A stretch of DNA of 64,000 nucleotides. Source: Trinickia sp. Y13. Lineage in GTDB: Bacteria > Pseudomonadota > Gammaproteobacteria > Burkholderiales > Burkholderiaceae. The notes beneath the pieces are model-generated. The model had not been told where the DNA came from and did no database searches. It saw only the letters and a list, made by a program, of their open reading frames with translations. This document shows positions 25,061-34,801 of the stretch, in pieces. The position numbers and the translations under genes are program-made. Position 1 is the first letter of the stretch. The number at the start of each line of letters is the position of its first letter. The stretch spans positions 62,001 through 126,000 of the forward strand of contig NZ_JAKWFK010000006.1 in NCBI RefSeq assembly GCF_029522115.1, in the 5' to 3' direction.

Positions 25061-26770
25061 CTATCGCGAATGCTGCAAGTCTGCGAGGACCGATTGCACG
25101 CATTCGTCGACGCTCAGTTCGCGCAGCGCGTCGAGCGGCAGCGTATCGTCGACGGCTCGCCTGAGCGCCGCGAGCGCGCGCGGCTTCAGGCGCACCAGCA
25201 CGAGCCTCTGATCGTGCGCCCGCAATTCGGCGGCGAAGACGCGCAGCGCCTCGATGGCCGTACCGTCGACATCGGGCGTCTCCTCCAAGCTCAGCATGAT
25301 CGTACCTGGCGTGCTCGTCTGGCTGGCCGCAAGCTTGCTCACCTCGCCCAACACGCGGTCGGCGTTGGCGAAAAATAGCGGCGCCTCTGGCCGCACGATC
25401 ATGATGCCCTCGATCGGCTGCGCATCGGCATGTGCCGATAGATCGACGAAATCGTGACTATCGCGCAATCGACCAAGCACGCTCACCATCGGCTCGGAAA
25501 AATCGCGCAGCGTGACGAGCAGGCTCACACCGATCGCGACGAGCAGGCCATGCAGCACGCCGAGCAGCAACACACCCGCGAGCGATGCGACGGTGACGAG
25601 CCTATCGCGTCGCCATAGCCAGTACGGCCGAAACACGTCCGGATGCAGCGAATGGCTGACGGCGTAAATCACGATCGCCGCCAAGACCGGCTCCGGGATG
25701 CGTCCAAGCTGCGGACGCAAGAAGGCAACGATCAGCGCGACGACCGCCGCGGCGACCAGCCCCGCCCAACGCGTTTGCGCCCCGGCCGCTTCGTTGGCCG
25801 ATGTCGCCGAGTAACCGGCGCCCACGGGCATGCCCTGCAGCAATGCCGAAACGATGTTCGCGCCGCCGAGCGCCACGAGATCGCGATTGGCCGATACCGC
25901 GTCGCCATGCTTGAGCGCGAAACTACGGATGGAGCCGTAGGACTCGGCATAGAGGATGAGCATCAGCGCGAAAGCAAGTTCCACCGTTTGCAGCCATTGC
26001 GTGCGCGCCAACGCGGGCAGCCCGGCGCGCACGTCGCGCACGTCGATCGTCCCGACCATCGCAATCGACCAACGATGCCAATCGACGAAGTACCCGGCGC
26101 CGATGCCGAGCACGATCACGACGAGCGTCGCGGGAATGCGCGCACGACGGCCGAGCGCGAACAGGATCGTCAGCGCAAGACCGCCGAGCGCAACGCTATG
26201 CACATTCCATCGATCCCATTGGCGGGCAAGATCGAATGCGATGCGAGGCACGTCGGCAAAGTGCGGCGTCACGCCTAGGATGCTCGGCAGTTGCTTCACG
26301 GCAATCGTCAAGGCGAGGCCGAACGCGAAGCCGCGAAGCACGGGCTTGGCGACGAAATCCGACATTCCGCCGAGGCGGGCAAAGCCGGCCAGTGCAAACA
26401 AGATGCCCGTCGCCGCGACGAGCGCCGCCGCATACGCGAGTTGCGCGCCGTCCCCGCCGGTCTGTGCGCTGACGGTCGCAGCGAGCACGGCTGCCGACGA
26501 CGACGTGGCCGAGACGATGGCAAAGCGGCTGCTGCCGAGGATGGCGTAGACGGTGAGCCCTGCCAGCAAAGCGACGAGGCCTGCCTGCGGAGGCAAATTG
26601 GCGATGCCCGCATAGGCGACGGCCTCCGGCAGCAGCAGGCCCGCGATCGATATGCCGGCAAGCGCATCCCTCGCGGCGCGCAGCGCGGGTGGCTTCGGCG
26701 GGCGGCTCGTGGCGTAGTGCGCCGGGTCTTGCAGGTGAGCGGCGGCCGCGTGTCCGGTATCGATCGTCAT
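25061..26770 (-). CDS. SulP family (SLC26) anion transporter with STAS domain
   Basis: A 569-residue inner-membrane transporter. The N-terminal half to about 420 holds 10 or more hydrophobic helices with the family patterns GLLLPEAVAYAGIANLPPQAGL and GMPVGAGYSATSANEAAGAQT. A cytoplasmic STAS domain follows (about 440-565), containing GTIMLSLEETPDVDGTAIEAL. SulP proteins move sulfate, bicarbonate, dicarboxylates or similar anions; the substrate is not predictable from sequence. ATG 26770 was chosen because the 39 extra upstream codons have no family features and overlap the ParB-like remnant. Confidence 0.92.
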   Translation of the reverse strand: MTIDTGHAAAAHLQDPAHYATSRPPKPPALRAARDALAGISIAGLLLPEAVAYAGIANLPPQAGLVALLAGLTVYAILGSSRFAIVSATSSSAAVLAATVSAQTGGDGAQLAYAAALVAATGILFALAGFARLGGMSDFVAKPVLRGFAFGLALTIAVKQLPSILGVTPHFADVPRIAFDLARQWDRWNVHSVALGGLALTILFALGRRARIPATLVVIVLGIGAGYFVDWHRWSIAMVGTIDVRDVRAGLPALARTQWLQTVELAFALMLILYAESYGSIRSFALKHGDAVSANRDLVALGGANIVSALLQGMPVGAGYSATSANEAAGAQTRWAGLVAAAVVALIVAFLRPQLGRIPEPVLAAIVIYAVSHSLHPDVFRPYWLWRRDRLVTVASLAGVLLLGVLHGLLVAIGVSLLVTLRDFSEPMVSVLGRLRDSHDFVDLSAHADAQPIEGIMIVRPEAPLFFANADRVLGEVSKLAASQTSTPGTIMLSLEETPDVDGTAIEALRVFAAELRAHDQRLVLVRLKPRALAALRRAVDDTLPLDALRELSVDECVQSVLADLQHSR

Positions 26771-26784
26771 AGCGTCGAGCGCGC

Positions 26785-26994
26785 TTAACCCGCCGGCCAC
26801 TCGCCCGACCAGCCCGGCCCCAATACGACCGCAAACCCGTGCGTCGTAATGGCCTCGCCGCGCGCCCTCTTGCCGAGCGATCGCCAATGGGCGCGCTTGG
26901 CGCGCACCTCGTGATAGCCCACCGTGATCTGTGTGGACCGAAGCGCTTCGAGCTTGGCCGAGATCAAGCGGACGTCAGCGGTCGGACCATTCAC
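26785..26994 (-). pseudogene. Truncated ParB-like (ParBc_2-type) nuclease remnant
   Basis: A 69-codon frame (GTG start) that reads LEALRSTQITVGYHEVRAKRAHW..., then VVLGPG. This resembles the N-terminal third of putative ParB-like nucleases with the L.PTQ.TVG..EV..K pattern. In complete members the GPG is followed by an invariant Asp-His-His-His block; here the frame ends seven residues after GPG and the SulP gene begins 15 bp on. It is best read as a fragment, possibly removed when the adjacent region was rearranged. Recognition is from memory and moderate. Confidence 0.5.
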
Positions 26995-27090
26995 CGTGCA
27001 CCCCTCTTCGTTTTCCTCGATCGGCCGCGCGACCGGTGCGCAGGCTCGGCCAACCCGGCGCGTATCGCAAATAGCGCGGCGAATGTGCCG

Positions 27091-27777
27091 CTAATGCGTG
27101 CCGCTGTTGCGCGGCACACCGGCCGCCGACTTCTTGCGCATGAGCTTCCAAAGCGCAGCGAGCGCGACGGGCACGACGGCGGCGCCCACACCGACCAGCA
27201 CGATCAGGTTCAGATATTGCCGGATGAACGGAATATTGCCGAAGAAATAGCCGGCCAGCACTAGCAGCAGCACCCATAGTGCGGCGCCAGTCACATTGAA
27301 CAACTGGAACCGTCCCATGCGCATCTCGGACACGCCCGCCACGAACGGAGCAAAGGTGCGCACGACAGGGATGAAGCGTGCGAGCACGATCGTCTTGCCG
27401 CCGTGCCGCTCGTAGAAATTGTGCGTCTTTTGCAATGCCGCGCGATCGAGAAAGCGCTCCAAGAATGGAACGTGTGTATTGAACACTTTGGGTCCGATCG
27501 CGCGGCCGACGATGTAATTGACCGTATTGCCGCCGACAGCCGCGACCAGCAACAGTGCGATGAGCGAGGGCAGACTCATCTGGCCGGTCGCGCAAAACGC
27601 GCCGCCGATGAACAGCAACGAATCGCCAGGCAGAAAAGGCAAGATCACAAGGCCCGTCTCGCAAAACACGATCGCGAACAGCACTGCGTACACCCAAGCG
27701 CCGTATTGATGGACGAAATCGCCGAGAAACTTGTCGATGTGCAAAATCAAGGCGATGAAATGAAGCAGCGTGTCCAA
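27091..27777 (-). CDS. DedA family membrane protein
   Basis: A 228-residue polytopic protein of the DedA (SNARE-associated/VTT) family, implicated in undecaprenyl-phosphate or phospholipid flipping and proton-dependent membrane homeostasis. Signatures seen: FCETGLVILPFLPGDSLLF, AAVGGNTVNYIVGRAIG, FYERHGGKTIVLARFIPVVRTFAPFVAG and a final pair of hydrophobic helices. The start is a TTG at 27777, supported by a well-placed AAGGAAAG ribosome-binding site and by the usual N-terminal DTLLHFIALILHID segment; no ATG is available nearby. Confidence 0.92.
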   Translation of the reverse strand: MDTLLHFIALILHIDKFLGDFVHQYGAWVYAVLFAIVFCETGLVILPFLPGDSLLFIGGAFCATGQMSLPSLIALLLVAAVGGNTVNYIVGRAIGPKVFNTHVPFLERFLDRAALQKTHNFYERHGGKTIVLARFIPVVRTFAPFVAGVSEMRMGRFQLFNVTGAALWVLLLVLAGYFFGNIPFIRQYLNLIVLVGVGAAVVPVALAALWKLMRKKSAAGVPRNSGTH

Positions 27778-27946
27778 AGGCTTTCCTTACAAAAAAAGTA
27801 GCAACGAGCAAAACGTCTCAAGATTGCGCGCGGCCGCGCCTGCCCACCCGGGGCGCCATCGCGCCATCATACCGAAACCCCATGACCGATCTCGAAACGA
27901 CCCGGGGCGAGCCTGAGCCGACGGTCTTGGGGGCGCGCCGAATCGC

Positions 27947-27958
27947 TATAATCCCGCC
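27947..27958 (+). promoter_or_regulatory. Consensus -10 box directly before mutL
   Basis: A perfect TATAAT (27947-27952) is separated from the mutL ATG by only 6 nt (cccgcc). Transcription from it would start at or next to the A of the ATG, giving a leaderless mRNA. The -35 side is poor (CTTGGG at 27926-27931, 15-bp spacing). Confidence 0.55.
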
Positions 27959-29932
27959 ATGTCCCAATTCCCCGAATCGCCAGCCGGCGCCGAGCGCGCC
28001 ACGCCAGCCAGGGCGAGTGCGCGCCGCGCCATTGCGCCGCTGCCCGACCAACTGATCAGCCAGATCGCCGCCGGCGAGGTGGTCGAGCGCCCGGCCTCGG
28101 TGGTCAAGGAATTGCTCGAAAACGCGCTCGACGCGGGCGCCAAGACGCTGCGCATTCTGCTCGACGCGGGCGGCGTGAAACGCATTTCGATCGCCGACGA
28201 CGGTTGCGGCATTCCCGCCAGCGAACTGCCGCTCGCACTGATGCGCCACGCCACGAGCAAAATCCGCTCGCTGGCCGAGCTCGAAGCGGTCGCCACACTC
28301 GGATTTCGCGGCGAAGCGCTCGCTTCGATTGCCTCGGTGGCCGAAACGTTCATTACGAGCCGCACCCATGACGCTGCGCATGCCACCCGCATCGATGCGC
28401 AAACGGGCGCATTGACGCCGGCGGCGGGCGGCGTAGGCACGACGATAGAGATACGCGAGCTTTACTTCAACACGCCAGCGCGCCGGAAGTTCCTCAAAAG
28501 CGAACAAACGGAGCTTGGCCATTGCGTCGAGATGATTCGGCGCGCCGCACTGGCGCGTCCCGATGTCGCCATCTCCGTGATGCACAACGGCCGTGCGCTC
28601 GAGCATTGGAACGCGAGCGAACCGACCGTGCGGGTCTCCAAGATCCTGGGCGAAGCGTTCGCGAGCGCTCACTTGCCGCTCGAGGAAGTCGCCGGCGAAA
28701 TCGCCCTGTACGGCTGTGCCGGACTGCCCACGGCAAGCCGCGGCCGCGCCGACCAGCAGTACTTCTTCGTCAACGGCCGCTTCGTGCGCGACAAGCTGCT
28801 CACGCATGCGGTGCGCGCCGCCTATGAAGACGTCCTGCATGGCGATCGCTATCCCTCGTACGTGTTGTTTCTCGACTTGCCGCCCGAAGCGGTGGACGTC
28901 AACGTGCATCCGTCGAAGATCGAAGTGCGCTTTCGCGATTCGCGCGCCGTCCATCAGTTCGTGTTCCACGCGCTGCAGCGCGCGCTCGCTCGCCACGCGG
29001 GCGCGTCGCCCGAGACGACCGCGCTAGGTCACGCCGCCCAGATCGAGCCGCGCGCGGGCGCCGCCTTCGGCGAAGGCGCGGCGAACGCGAGCGGCGCGGC
29101 AAGCGCCGCCCCTGCACACGGCAATGCGTCGATTTCGGCGGCAAATCGCAGCGGCTCCACCTGGATGCGCGACTCGCGCATGACGCAAGGCACGCTGCCC
29201 GTCGCGCAACCGCTCGCGCTATACGACGCTCTGTTCGGCCGCAAGGACGCCGCCCGTGCCGACGGCGGCGCCTCGACGTTGGAAGCGCGCGAGAGCGCCG
29301 CTCCCGGCTACGGGATGACATCGCCGCATGCGCTGCCGGCCGATGTCGATCATCCGCTCGGCTTCGCCATCGGCCAGATTCATGGCGTCTACGTACTCGC
29401 GCAGAACGCGCGCGGCCTTGTCATCGTCGACATGCACGCCGCTCACGAGCGCATTCTCTACGAGCAGTTCAAGCGGGCGCTCGCCGAACGCACGATCGCC
29501 GTGCAGCCGCTGTTGATTCCCGTATCGATGACCGCCGATTCGGTCGAAATCGGCACCGCGCAGGAAGAACGCGAGGCGCTCGATGCGCTCGGCTTCGATC
29601 TCGCGCCGCTCTCGCCGACGACGCTCGCGATCCGCGCGGTGCCGGCGCTGCTCAAGGACGCCGACCTACCCGCGCTGGCGCGCGCGGTGCTGGCCGATCT
29701 GCACGCCTACGGCGGCTCGCGCGTGCTAACCGAGCGCCAGCACGAATTGCTGGGCACGCTGGCCTGCCACCACGCGGTGCGTGCGAACCGGCGCCTGACG
29801 CTCGACGAGATGAACGCGCTGCTGCGCCAAATGGAAGCGACCGAGCGCGCCGACCAATGCAATCACGGGCGGCCCACCTGGTATCAATTGACGCTGGCCG
29901 ATCTGGACCGGCTCTTCCTGCGTGGGCAGTAA
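27959..29932 (+). CDS. mutL: MutL, DNA mismatch repair endonuclease
   Basis: A 657-residue protein. The N-terminal GHKL ATPase has [26 protein letters not shown] (motif I), DDGCGI (motif II) and [14 protein letters not shown] (motif III). The variable Ala/Gly-rich linker spans about 345-440. The C-terminal dimerisation/endonuclease domain carries [12 protein letters not shown], a version of the DQHA-x2-E-x4-E metal motif with Gln replaced by Met. It links MutS recognition to strand nicking. The stop overlaps the start of miaA, a mutL-miaA arrangement common in proteobacteria. Confidence 0.97.
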   Translation: MSQFPESPAGAERATPARASARRAIAPLPDQLISQIAAGEVVERPASVVKELLENALDAGAKTLRILLDAGGVKRISIADDGCGIPASELPLALMRHATSKIRSLAELEAVATLGFRGEALASIASVAETFITSRTHDAAHATRIDAQTGALTPAAGGVGTTIEIRELYFNTPARRKFLKSEQTELGHCVEMIRRAALARPDVAISVMHNGRALEHWNASEPTVRVSKILGEAFASAHLPLEEVAGEIALYGCAGLPTASRGRADQQYFFVNGRFVRDKLLTHAVRAAYEDVLHGDRYPSYVLFLDLPPEAVDVNVHPSKIEVRFRDSRAVHQFVFHALQRALARHAGASPETTALGHAAQIEPRAGAAFGEGAANASGAASAAPAHGNASISAANRSGSTWMRDSRMTQGTLPVAQPLALYDALFGRKDAARADGGASTLEARESAAPGYGMTSPHALPADVDHPLGFAIGQIHGVYVLAQNARGLVIVDMHAAHERILYEQFKRALAERTIAVQPLLIPVSMTADSVEIGTAQEEREALDALGFDLAPLSPTTLAIRAVPALLKDADLPALARAVLADLHAYGGSRVLTERQHELLGTLACHHAVRANRRLTLDEMNALLRQMEATERADQCNHGRPTWYQLTLADLDRLFLRGQ

Positions 29933-30920
29933 GCGAGTGATTGCGTCGCGCCGCCCCGCCATCGCCTGCTTGCTAGGCCCGACCGCATCGGGGAAAACCG
30001 CTGCCGCGCTCGCGTTCGCGGCCAAGCATGCTTCGGAGATCGTCAGCGTCGATTCGGCGCTCGTCTACCGCGAGATGGACATCGGCACCGCCAAGCCGAC
30101 GCTCGACGAGCGCGCGCGCGTGCCGCATCACCTCATCGACATCCGCGATCCGACCGAAGCGTATAGCGCGGCGAACTTTCGCGCCGATGCGCTCGCGGCT
30201 GTCGAGGCGATCCTCGCACGCGGCCGCGTGCCGCTGCTCGTCGGCGGAACCATGCTCTACTACAAAGCGCTGACGCAAGGGCTCAACGACTTGCCCTGTG
30301 CCAATGCCGAGGTTCGGGCCACGCTCGAGGCCGATGCCGCGCGCGACGGTTGGCCGGCGCTGCATGCCCGGCTGGCGGGGGTCGACCCCGCGACGGCCGC
30401 GCGTTTGGCGCCGAACGACGCGCAGCGGATTCAACGCGCGCTCGAAGTCTTCATGCTGACGAGCCAACCGATGTCGGTCCTGCTGGCCGCGCACGAACGC
30501 GGCGCCGATACGCCCTACCGCTTCGTGCCGGTGGCGTTGGAGCCGAGCGATCGCGCCGTGCTGCACGAGCGCATCGCCCAGCGGTTCGACGCCATGCTCG
30601 CGGCGGGCTTCGTCGATGAAGTTCGCCGGTTGCGCGCGCGTGGCGATTTGAATCCGCGCCTGCCTTCGATGCGCTGCGTGGGCTACCGGCAGGTTTGGGA
30701 GTATCTCGACGGCTCGATCGATTACGCGACGATGCGCGATAAAGGCATCTTCGCCACGCGCCAGCTCTGCAAGCGGCAACTGACGTGGCTGCGCTCGATG
30801 CCCGAACGGATTCCGATCGACTGCTGCGCGCCGGGCGCGACCGACGACGCGGTGCGGGCGTTGGAAGCCATCGTCCAGGAAAACGCGGGCAGCGCATCCG
30901 CATCGCATCGAACCGAATAA
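29922..30920 (+). CDS. miaA: MiaA, tRNA dimethylallyltransferase
   Basis: A 332-residue enzyme that transfers the dimethylallyl group to A37 of tRNAs reading U-initial codons. It shows the P-loop GPTASGKT at 19-26, [17 protein letters not shown] and [11 protein letters not shown], then [15 protein letters not shown] and the tRNA-contacting [15 protein letters not shown]. The GTG start at 29922 overlaps the mutL end by 11 bp, implying coupling. A bidirectional intrinsic terminator follows directly after the stop. Confidence 0.97.
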   Translation: MGSKRVIASRRPAIACLLGPTASGKTAAALAFAAKHASEIVSVDSALVYREMDIGTAKPTLDERARVPHHLIDIRDPTEAYSAANFRADALAAVEAILARGRVPLLVGGTMLYYKALTQGLNDLPCANAEVRATLEADAARDGWPALHARLAGVDPATAARLAPNDAQRIQRALEVFMLTSQPMSVLLAAHERGADTPYRFVPVALEPSDRAVLHERIAQRFDAMLAAGFVDEVRRLRARGDLNPRLPSMRCVGYRQVWEYLDGSIDYATMRDKGIFATRQLCKRQLTWLRSMPERIPIDCCAPGATDDAVRALEAIVQENAGSASASHRTE

Positions 30921-30922
30921 AA

Positions 30923-30954
30923 AAACCGCTAGGCGCTATACCAAGCGGTTTCTT
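30923..30954. terminator. Bidirectional intrinsic terminator between miaA and purM
   Basis: aaaccgct (30923-30930) pairs with agcggttt (30944-30951) around a 13-nt loop; A-run before and T-rich ttctt after make it work for miaA (plus) and, in mirror, for purM (minus). Confidence 0.85.
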
Positions 30955-31025
30955 CGAGGGCAACGCAAACGTGTCTATCGAACCGAGGGCGCGCGCCCTC
31001 GCCGGTAGTCGGAGCGCTTACATCC

Positions 31026-32093
31026 TTACACCACCACGGTCTGCGCCTCGCCTTCGCGGCTCGCACGCACGACGCCGATCTTCCAGACTTGCTCGCCTGC
31101 CGCCGTCAACTCGCGCACTGCTTCGTCGGCATCGGCCGCCGCCACGACGACGGCCATTCCAATGCCGCAATTGAAGACGCGATGCATCTCGGCATCGGCA
31201 ACGCCGCCGTGCTGCTGCAACCAGGCGAACAGCGGCGGCATCGGCCAAGCCGATTGCTGCAACTCGGCCGTGAGGCCTTCCCGCAGCACGCGCGGAATGT
31301 TTTCGACTAGGCCGCCGCCCGTGATGTGCGCCATCCCTTTGACGGCGATCTTTTGCATCAACGCCAGCAACGGCTTCACGTAGATGCGCGTGGGCGCCAT
31401 CAGCGCGTCGGCCAGCGAGCGCCCATGGAAGTCGGCAGATAGGTCGGGGTTCGCACGATCGATGATCTTGCGCACGAGCGAGAAGCCGTTCGAATGGATG
31501 CCGCTCGATGCGAGCCCGAGCACGACGTCGCCCGGGCCGATCGTGCTGCCGTCGATGATCTTGCTCTTCTCGACCGCGCCCACCGCAAAGCCCGCGAGGT
31601 CGTATTCGCCGTCGGGGTACATGCCCGGCATTTCGGCCGTTTCGCCGCCGATCAACGCGCACCCGGCCAGCTCGCAGCCTTGCGCAATGCCTTTGACGAC
31701 GGTCGACGCCGTGCCGACGTCGAGCTTGCCGCAGGCGAAGTAATCGAGGAAGAACAGCGGCTCGGCGCCTTGAACGAGGATATCGTTCACGCTCATCGCC
31801 ACGAGATCTTGGCCGACCGTATCGTGCTTGTTCAGATGAAACGCCAGCTTCAGCTTCGTGCCGACGCCATCCGTGCCCGACACGAGCACGGGCTCGCGGT
31901 ACTTCTTCGGCACTTCGAACAGCGCGCCGAAACCGCCGATACCGCCGAGCACGCCTTCGCGCAGCGTCTTTTTCGCGAACGGCTTGATGGCGTCGACGAG
32001 CGCATCGCCGGCGTCGATATCGACGCCCGCGTCACGGTAGGACAGACCCTGGGCGCCAGCCTGGGCGTCCGGAGCGGATTTCGGTTGATTCAT
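31026..32093 (-). CDS. purM: PurM, phosphoribosylformylglycinamidine cyclo-ligase
   Basis: A 355-residue AIR synthase that closes the imidazole ring in purine biosynthesis using ATP. Family blocks: [26 protein letters not shown] near the start, [48 protein letters not shown] and [15 protein letters not shown]. Length is normal. ATG at 32093 is unambiguous. It is divergent from the AI-2E-type permease with 157 bp between them. Confidence 0.97.
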   Translation of the reverse strand: MNQPKSAPDAQAGAQGLSYRDAGVDIDAGDALVDAIKPFAKKTLREGVLGGIGGFGALFEVPKKYREPVLVSGTDGVGTKLKLAFHLNKHDTVGQDLVAMSVNDILVQGAEPLFFLDYFACGKLDVGTASTVVKGIAQGCELAGCALIGGETAEMPGMYPDGEYDLAGFAVGAVEKSKIIDGSTIGPGDVVLGLASSGIHSNGFSLVRKIIDRANPDLSADFHGRSLADALMAPTRIYVKPLLALMQKIAVKGMAHITGGGLVENIPRVLREGLTAELQQSAWPMPPLFAWLQQHGGVADAEMHRVFNCGIGMAVVVAAADADEAVRELTAAGEQVWKIGVVRASREGEAQTVVV

Positions 32094-32250
32094 GGGGAAG
32101 GGCGAGAAGGTCGGTAAAATGCGATTTTAACCGATGTCGATTGCCGATCCAGAGTTGGCGCTCGCGCGGCCGCTCGCTTCCCGCGCTCGACACAGCGCAG
32201 CCGGGCGGCCGGCTCCCTCTCCGTCGATCCGATAACACCAGGGACACCCC

Positions 32251-33327
32251 TTGTCGCAGAGTTCTCCGCTTCTTACGCCCTATCAGCGCCAAGCCCTCTT
32301 TTGGGGCGCCGTCGCGCTCAGCCTGGGCATCCTGCTCTGGCTGCTCAGCCCCGTGCTCACGCCGTTTTTGCTCGGCGCGATCCTCGCGTACATCCTGCAG
32401 CCGGGCGTCGCCTGGCTCGTGCGCCATCGCGTCCCGCGCGCCCTCGCTGCCCTGCTGATGATGCTGCTGTTCGCGATCCTCGTCTCGCTGCTCGCGCTGC
32501 TCGTGTTCGCGGTCGTGCAAAAGGAAGGTCCGCAGTTGAAAGCGCAAATTCCCGCGCTGATCTCGCATCTGCACGACTGGGCCCAGCCCAAGCTCGCCTT
32601 GCTCGGGTTTGCCGACGTGTTCGATTTCTCGAGCCTGCGCGACATGCTGACGACGCAATTGGAAAGCAGCGCGCAAACCGTCGCGCTGGCGGCATGGAAG
32701 TCGCTGCGCACGAGCGGCAACGTCATGATCACCGTGATCGGCGACGTCGTCATGGTGCCGCTCGTGCTCTACTACCTGCTTTACGACTGGAACAAGATGC
32801 TCGCGCGGCTCGCCGCCATCGTCCCGCGACGCTGGCTGCCCAAGACCTTGGAACTCGCCGTCGAAATGGACCGCACGCTGTCGCAGTATCTGCGCGGCCA
32901 GTTGCTCGTGATGGCCGTCCTCGCCGTGTTCTACGCGCTCACGTTGACGATCGCGGGCTTCGAGATCGCCCTGCCGATCGGTATTTTCACGGGGCTCGCC
33001 GTATTCATCCCCTACGTGGGCTTCGCGACCGGGCTCGCGCTCGCGCTGCTCGCGGCGCTGCTGCAGTTCGGCAGTCTCTACGGGTTCGTCGCCGTGGCGA
33101 TCATCTACGGCGTCGGGCAGATCCTCGAGAGCTTGTTTCTCACGCCGCGGCTCGTCGGCGAACGCATCGGCCTGCATCCGCTCGCCGTGATCTTCGCATT
33201 GCTCGCGTTCGGCCAACTATTCGGCTTTTTCGGCGTGCTGCTCGCTCTGCCCGTCAGCGCGATCATTTCCACCGCGCTGCGCGAGATGCGCCGTGGATAC
33301 CTCGCGAGCGCGCTCTACAAGAACTGA
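32251..33327 (+). CDS. AI-2E (PerM/TqsA) family transporter
   Basis: A 358-residue inner-membrane permease with about eight helices. Two lie near the N-terminus (about 16-48), one at about 65-88, a long soluble loop follows (about 95-150), then VMVPLVLYYLLYDW and five C-terminal helices including FIPYVGFATGLALALLAALLQFG and the ILESLFLTPRLVGERIGLHP motif. Relatives export autoinducer-2 or exchange sodium and protons; many have no known substrate. The start is TTG 32251, the only initiator in frame before the first helix. It precedes hda by 33 bp and may be co-transcribed with it. Confidence 0.88.
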   Translation: MSQSSPLLTPYQRQALFWGAVALSLGILLWLLSPVLTPFLLGAILAYILQPGVAWLVRHRVPRALAALLMMLLFAILVSLLALLVFAVVQKEGPQLKAQIPALISHLHDWAQPKLALLGFADVFDFSSLRDMLTTQLESSAQTVALAAWKSLRTSGNVMITVIGDVVMVPLVLYYLLYDWNKMLARLAAIVPRRWLPKTLELAVEMDRTLSQYLRGQLLVMAVLAVFYALTLTIAGFEIALPIGIFTGLAVFIPYVGFATGLALALLAALLQFGSLYGFVAVAIIYGVGQILESLFLTPRLVGERIGLHPLAVIFALLAFGQLFGFFGVLLALPVSAIISTALREMRRGYLASALYKN

Positions 33328-33360
33328 TTCGAAAAAAACCGACCGATTGCGTTTTTCATC

Positions 33361-34104
33361 GTGACTGTGCATCGCCAATTGACGCTCGACCTAGGCACGC
33401 CGCCGCCGTCGACATTCGACAATTTCTTCGCCGGCGCCAATGCCGAACTCGTGGCGCGGCTCGCCGAGCTCGACAGCGCGCTCGCGGCGGGTCCGCTCGC
33501 CGATCGCACCTTCTACGTCTGGGGCGAGCCCGGCAGCGGCCGCAGCCATTTGCTGTCGGCGCTCGTGCATAGCGCCGCCCCCGGGCGCGCCTCGTTCCTT
33601 GGGCCGCAAAGCGCGTTGACGGCGTTCGCGTTCGATCCGAGCGTGGCCATTTACGCCGTCGACGACTGCGACAAACTCTCGGGCGCGCAGCAAATCGCCC
33701 TGTTCAATTTGTTCAACGAGGTGCGCGCCCATCCGACGAGCGCCCTCGTCGCCACCGGCAACGCCGCGCCGATCGGGCTCGCCGTGCGCGAAGATTTGCG
33801 CACGCGCCTTGGCTGGGGCCTCGTGTTTCACCTCGCGCCGCTCCCCGACGAGCGCAAGAGCGCGGTGCTCAAGCACGCGGCCAAGGAGCGCGGGATCGCG
33901 CTCGCCGACGACGTCCCGGCCTACCTGCTCACCCACTTCCGGCGCGACATGCCGAGCCTCATGGCGCTGCTCGACGCGCTCGACCGCTTCTCGCTCGAGC
34001 AAAAGCGCGCCATTACGCTGCCGCTACTGCGTACGATGCTCGCTTTGCCGGGCGCCGACGCCGCCCCCGAAGGCTCGCCGACCGCGCCGAGCCGCTTCAA
34101 GTAA
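33361..34104 (+). CDS. hda: Hda, regulatory inactivator of DnaA
   Basis: A 247-residue DnaA-like AAA+ protein. The N-terminal QLTLDL (residues 6-11) is the sliding-clamp-binding motif that couples Hda to the replicating clamp; the P-loop reads GEPGSGRS with Arg in place of the usual Lys; VDDCDKL is the Walker B, and VREDLRTRLGWGLVF carries the sensor/Arg-finger region. It stimulates ATP hydrolysis by DnaA after initiation. GTG start at 33361. Its stop is 10 bp before the HAD gene, in the permease-hda-HAD-pcnB series. Confidence 0.93.
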   Translation: MTVHRQLTLDLGTPPPSTFDNFFAGANAELVARLAELDSALAAGPLADRTFYVWGEPGSGRSHLLSALVHSAAPGRASFLGPQSALTAFAFDPSVAIYAVDDCDKLSGAQQIALFNLFNEVRAHPTSALVATGNAAPIGLAVREDLRTRLGWGLVFHLAPLPDERKSAVLKHAAKERGIALADDVPAYLLTHFRRDMPSLMALLDALDRFSLEQKRAITLPLLRTMLALPGADAAPEGSPTAPSRFK

Positions 34105-34114
34105 AATGCGCTCC
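34102..34114 (+). promoter_or_regulatory. -10-like box directly before the HAD phosphatase gene
   Basis: TAAAAT (34102-34107), 5 of 6 to consensus, lies 7 nt before ATG 34115 and overlaps the hda stop. No Shine-Dalgarno sequence is seen. A promoter here would make a leaderless message; read-through from hda is the alternative. Confidence 0.35.
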
Positions 34115-34801
34115 ATGACGAACCTTGCACTCTTCGACCTCGATCACACGCTCATCCCGACCGACAGCGACCACGAATGGGGCCGCTTCATCGTGAAGCT
34201 CGGCATCGTCGATGCCGAAAGCTATCTGCGGGACATCGATCGCTTCTATGCCGACTACAAGCGTGGCCAGCTCGACATCCATGCTTATCTCGAGACGATC
34301 CTCGCGCCGCTCGCGCACCGCTCTCGCGCAGAACTCGCGGCCTGGCACGAGCAATTCATGCATGAGGTCATCCGGCCCGCCCTCGTCCCCGTCGCGCTCG
34401 AACTCGTGCGCGAGCACCAAGACAAGGGCGATCTGTGCTGCATCGTCACGGCGACGAACGAGTTCATCACGCGTCCGATCGCCGATGCCTTCGGCGTGGA
34501 CATGCTGATTGCCTGCGAAGTCGAAACCGTCGACGGCCAGCCGCATTCGGCGTTCACGGGGCGTGGCATGGGCACGCCGAGCTACCGCGAAGGCAAGATC
34601 GTGCGCGTCGAGTCGTGGCTGGCCTCGCTGGGTAAGACCTGGGCCGACTTCGAGCACAGCTATTTCTACAGCGATTCGCACAACGACATCCCGTTGCTCG
34701 AGAAAGTCACCGATCCGATCGCGACCAACCCCGACGCCACGCTCCGCGCCCACGCGCAAGCAAAGGGCTGGCGCATCCTCGATCTTTTCCAACCGTCGTG
34801 A
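34115..34801 (+). CDS. HAD-IB family phosphatase (SerB-like)
   Basis: A 228-residue HAD hydrolase. Motif I is FDLDHTLIP (nucleophile Asp8, Asp10), motif II ITATNEF, motif III the Lys in the REGKIVRVE segment, and motif IV SDSHNDIPLL. The helical cap between motifs I and II is of the IB subclass found in SerB and histidinol-phosphate or phosphorylcholine phosphatases. The substrate cannot be fixed. ATG 34115 was chosen over 34106 (three residues longer) because family members start just before the ALFDLDHT strand. It overlaps pcnB by 4 bp. Confidence 0.88.
   Translation: MTNLALFDLDHTLIPTDSDHEWGRFIVKLGIVDAESYLRDIDRFYADYKRGQLDIHAYLETILAPLAHRSRAELAAWHEQFMHEVIRPALVPVALELVREHQDKGDLCCIVTATNEFITRPIADAFGVDMLIACEVETVDGQPHSAFTGRGMGTPSYREGKIVRVESWLASLGKTWADFEHSYFYSDSHNDIPLLEKVTDPIATNPDATLRAHAQAKGWRILDLFQPS

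Noticed and set aside
26975-27811. A 278-codon minus-strand frame overlapping the DedA gene
   Set aside because: Out of frame with DedA; the DedA frame carries all the conserved motifs and a ribosome-binding site.
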